From Pelargonium cotyledonis (taxonomy: Eukaryota > Streptophyta > Magnoliopsida > Geraniales > Geraniaceae): a stretch of DNA of 21,031 nucleotides. Positions 20,617 to 21,031 of the stretch are shown here, piece by piece (position 1 is the first letter of the stretch; each line of letters starts with the position of its first letter). A program made the translations under genes and the position numbers. The notes beneath the pieces were generated by a model. The model saw only the letters and a list, made by a program, of their open reading frames with translations, did not search any database and was not told the DNA's origin. The stretch lies in the NCBI GenBank assembly GCA_036897625.1, contig JAYMTA010001235.1, positions 1 to 21,031 on the forward strand. Direction: 5' to 3'.

Positions 20617-21031
20617 GTACCACTAATTACACCTCATTTACTTGATTCTGTATTATATAAACTCTCTAGATGCTATTCCATTAATTGTGGCTCATTTTTG
20701 CTACTGCTTGTTACTGGTAATATGTAATTTAGGGTTTAGAATCATGAATTAGACAATGCCAGTGGCGAGTGGCCAGATCCTGTTTTTTTGTACCATGTTC
20801 TTTTTGCCATCAAATTGTCCAGATTTTGCTCATCTGCACTGATGAACACTCTTATTTTGGCCATAAATTATGCAGAAGAGATAGAAATAAGTCCACATTA
20901 TTCACATATACATAAAAAGAGAATTGTATGGTAAGAAAAAAAAAACAATGCTTGACCAATTCCAACTTTCCTTTATGTTGTGTTTGGGAACCCTCATTTG
21001 ATTTGAAATGCTGGATTTGAGTCAAATGAGG
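20617..21031 (+). other. Intron of the last gene, running off the window
   Basis: AT-rich sequence begins with GTACCACTAATT and has no recognisable coding segment. The next exon lies beyond the window. Confidence 0.5.

Overview
The window is nuclear DNA from a flowering plant, most likely a eudicot. It is AT-rich, its genes are split by GT-AG introns, and it carries plant-type MITEs (a Stowaway copy with CTCCCTCCGTCCC ends), tRNA-derived SINE-like fragments and microsatellites. I cannot name the species. All gene models below were assembled by hand from splice sites, reading phase and recalled protein families. No alignment was run.

Layout. Positions 1-1859 hold no intact gene, only a broken coding remnant at about 655-957. 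Positions 1860-4843 are rearranged: a dead, same-strand copy of a small LysM-domain gene (minus strand, about 1928-3770), an RNase H-like retroelement fragment in its intron, and a large inverted repeat (arms 1860-2454 and 4161-4706). Both arms carry the LysM gene's last exon and flanks. Positions 5219-11466 hold a TFIID subunit 4 gene (TAF4/TAF4b type) on the minus strand. Its 14 coding exons join in phase into a 944-residue protein. Positions 12879-14185 (minus) hold the intact LysM gene, three exons and 140 residues. Positions 15311-16888 (plus) hold the first four coding exons of a chloroplast J-protein with a ferredoxin-like domain (DnaJ C76 type). Its expected terminal exon, including the fourth iron-sulfur cysteine, is not visible. 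Positions 16889-20393 are repeat-rich: a Stowaway MITE, an A-rich stretch, patchwork duplications, a SINE-like piece and a 74-bp tandem repeat. At 20394 a new plus-strand gene begins with an organelle-targeting-like N terminus and leaves the window inside its first intron.

The genes do not form a pathway. TAF4 is a general transcription factor subunit, the J-protein is a predicted plastid protein, and the LysM protein is a small predicted membrane protein of unknown role. The main story is structural. The LysM gene is present on both sides of TAF4 in the same orientation. The copy on the 3' side of TAF4 is dead, and its 3' part was later duplicated in inverted orientation. That leaves a long foldback whose arms match each other closely and match the live paralog more loosely, which is the kind of arrangement that can produce double-stranded RNA.
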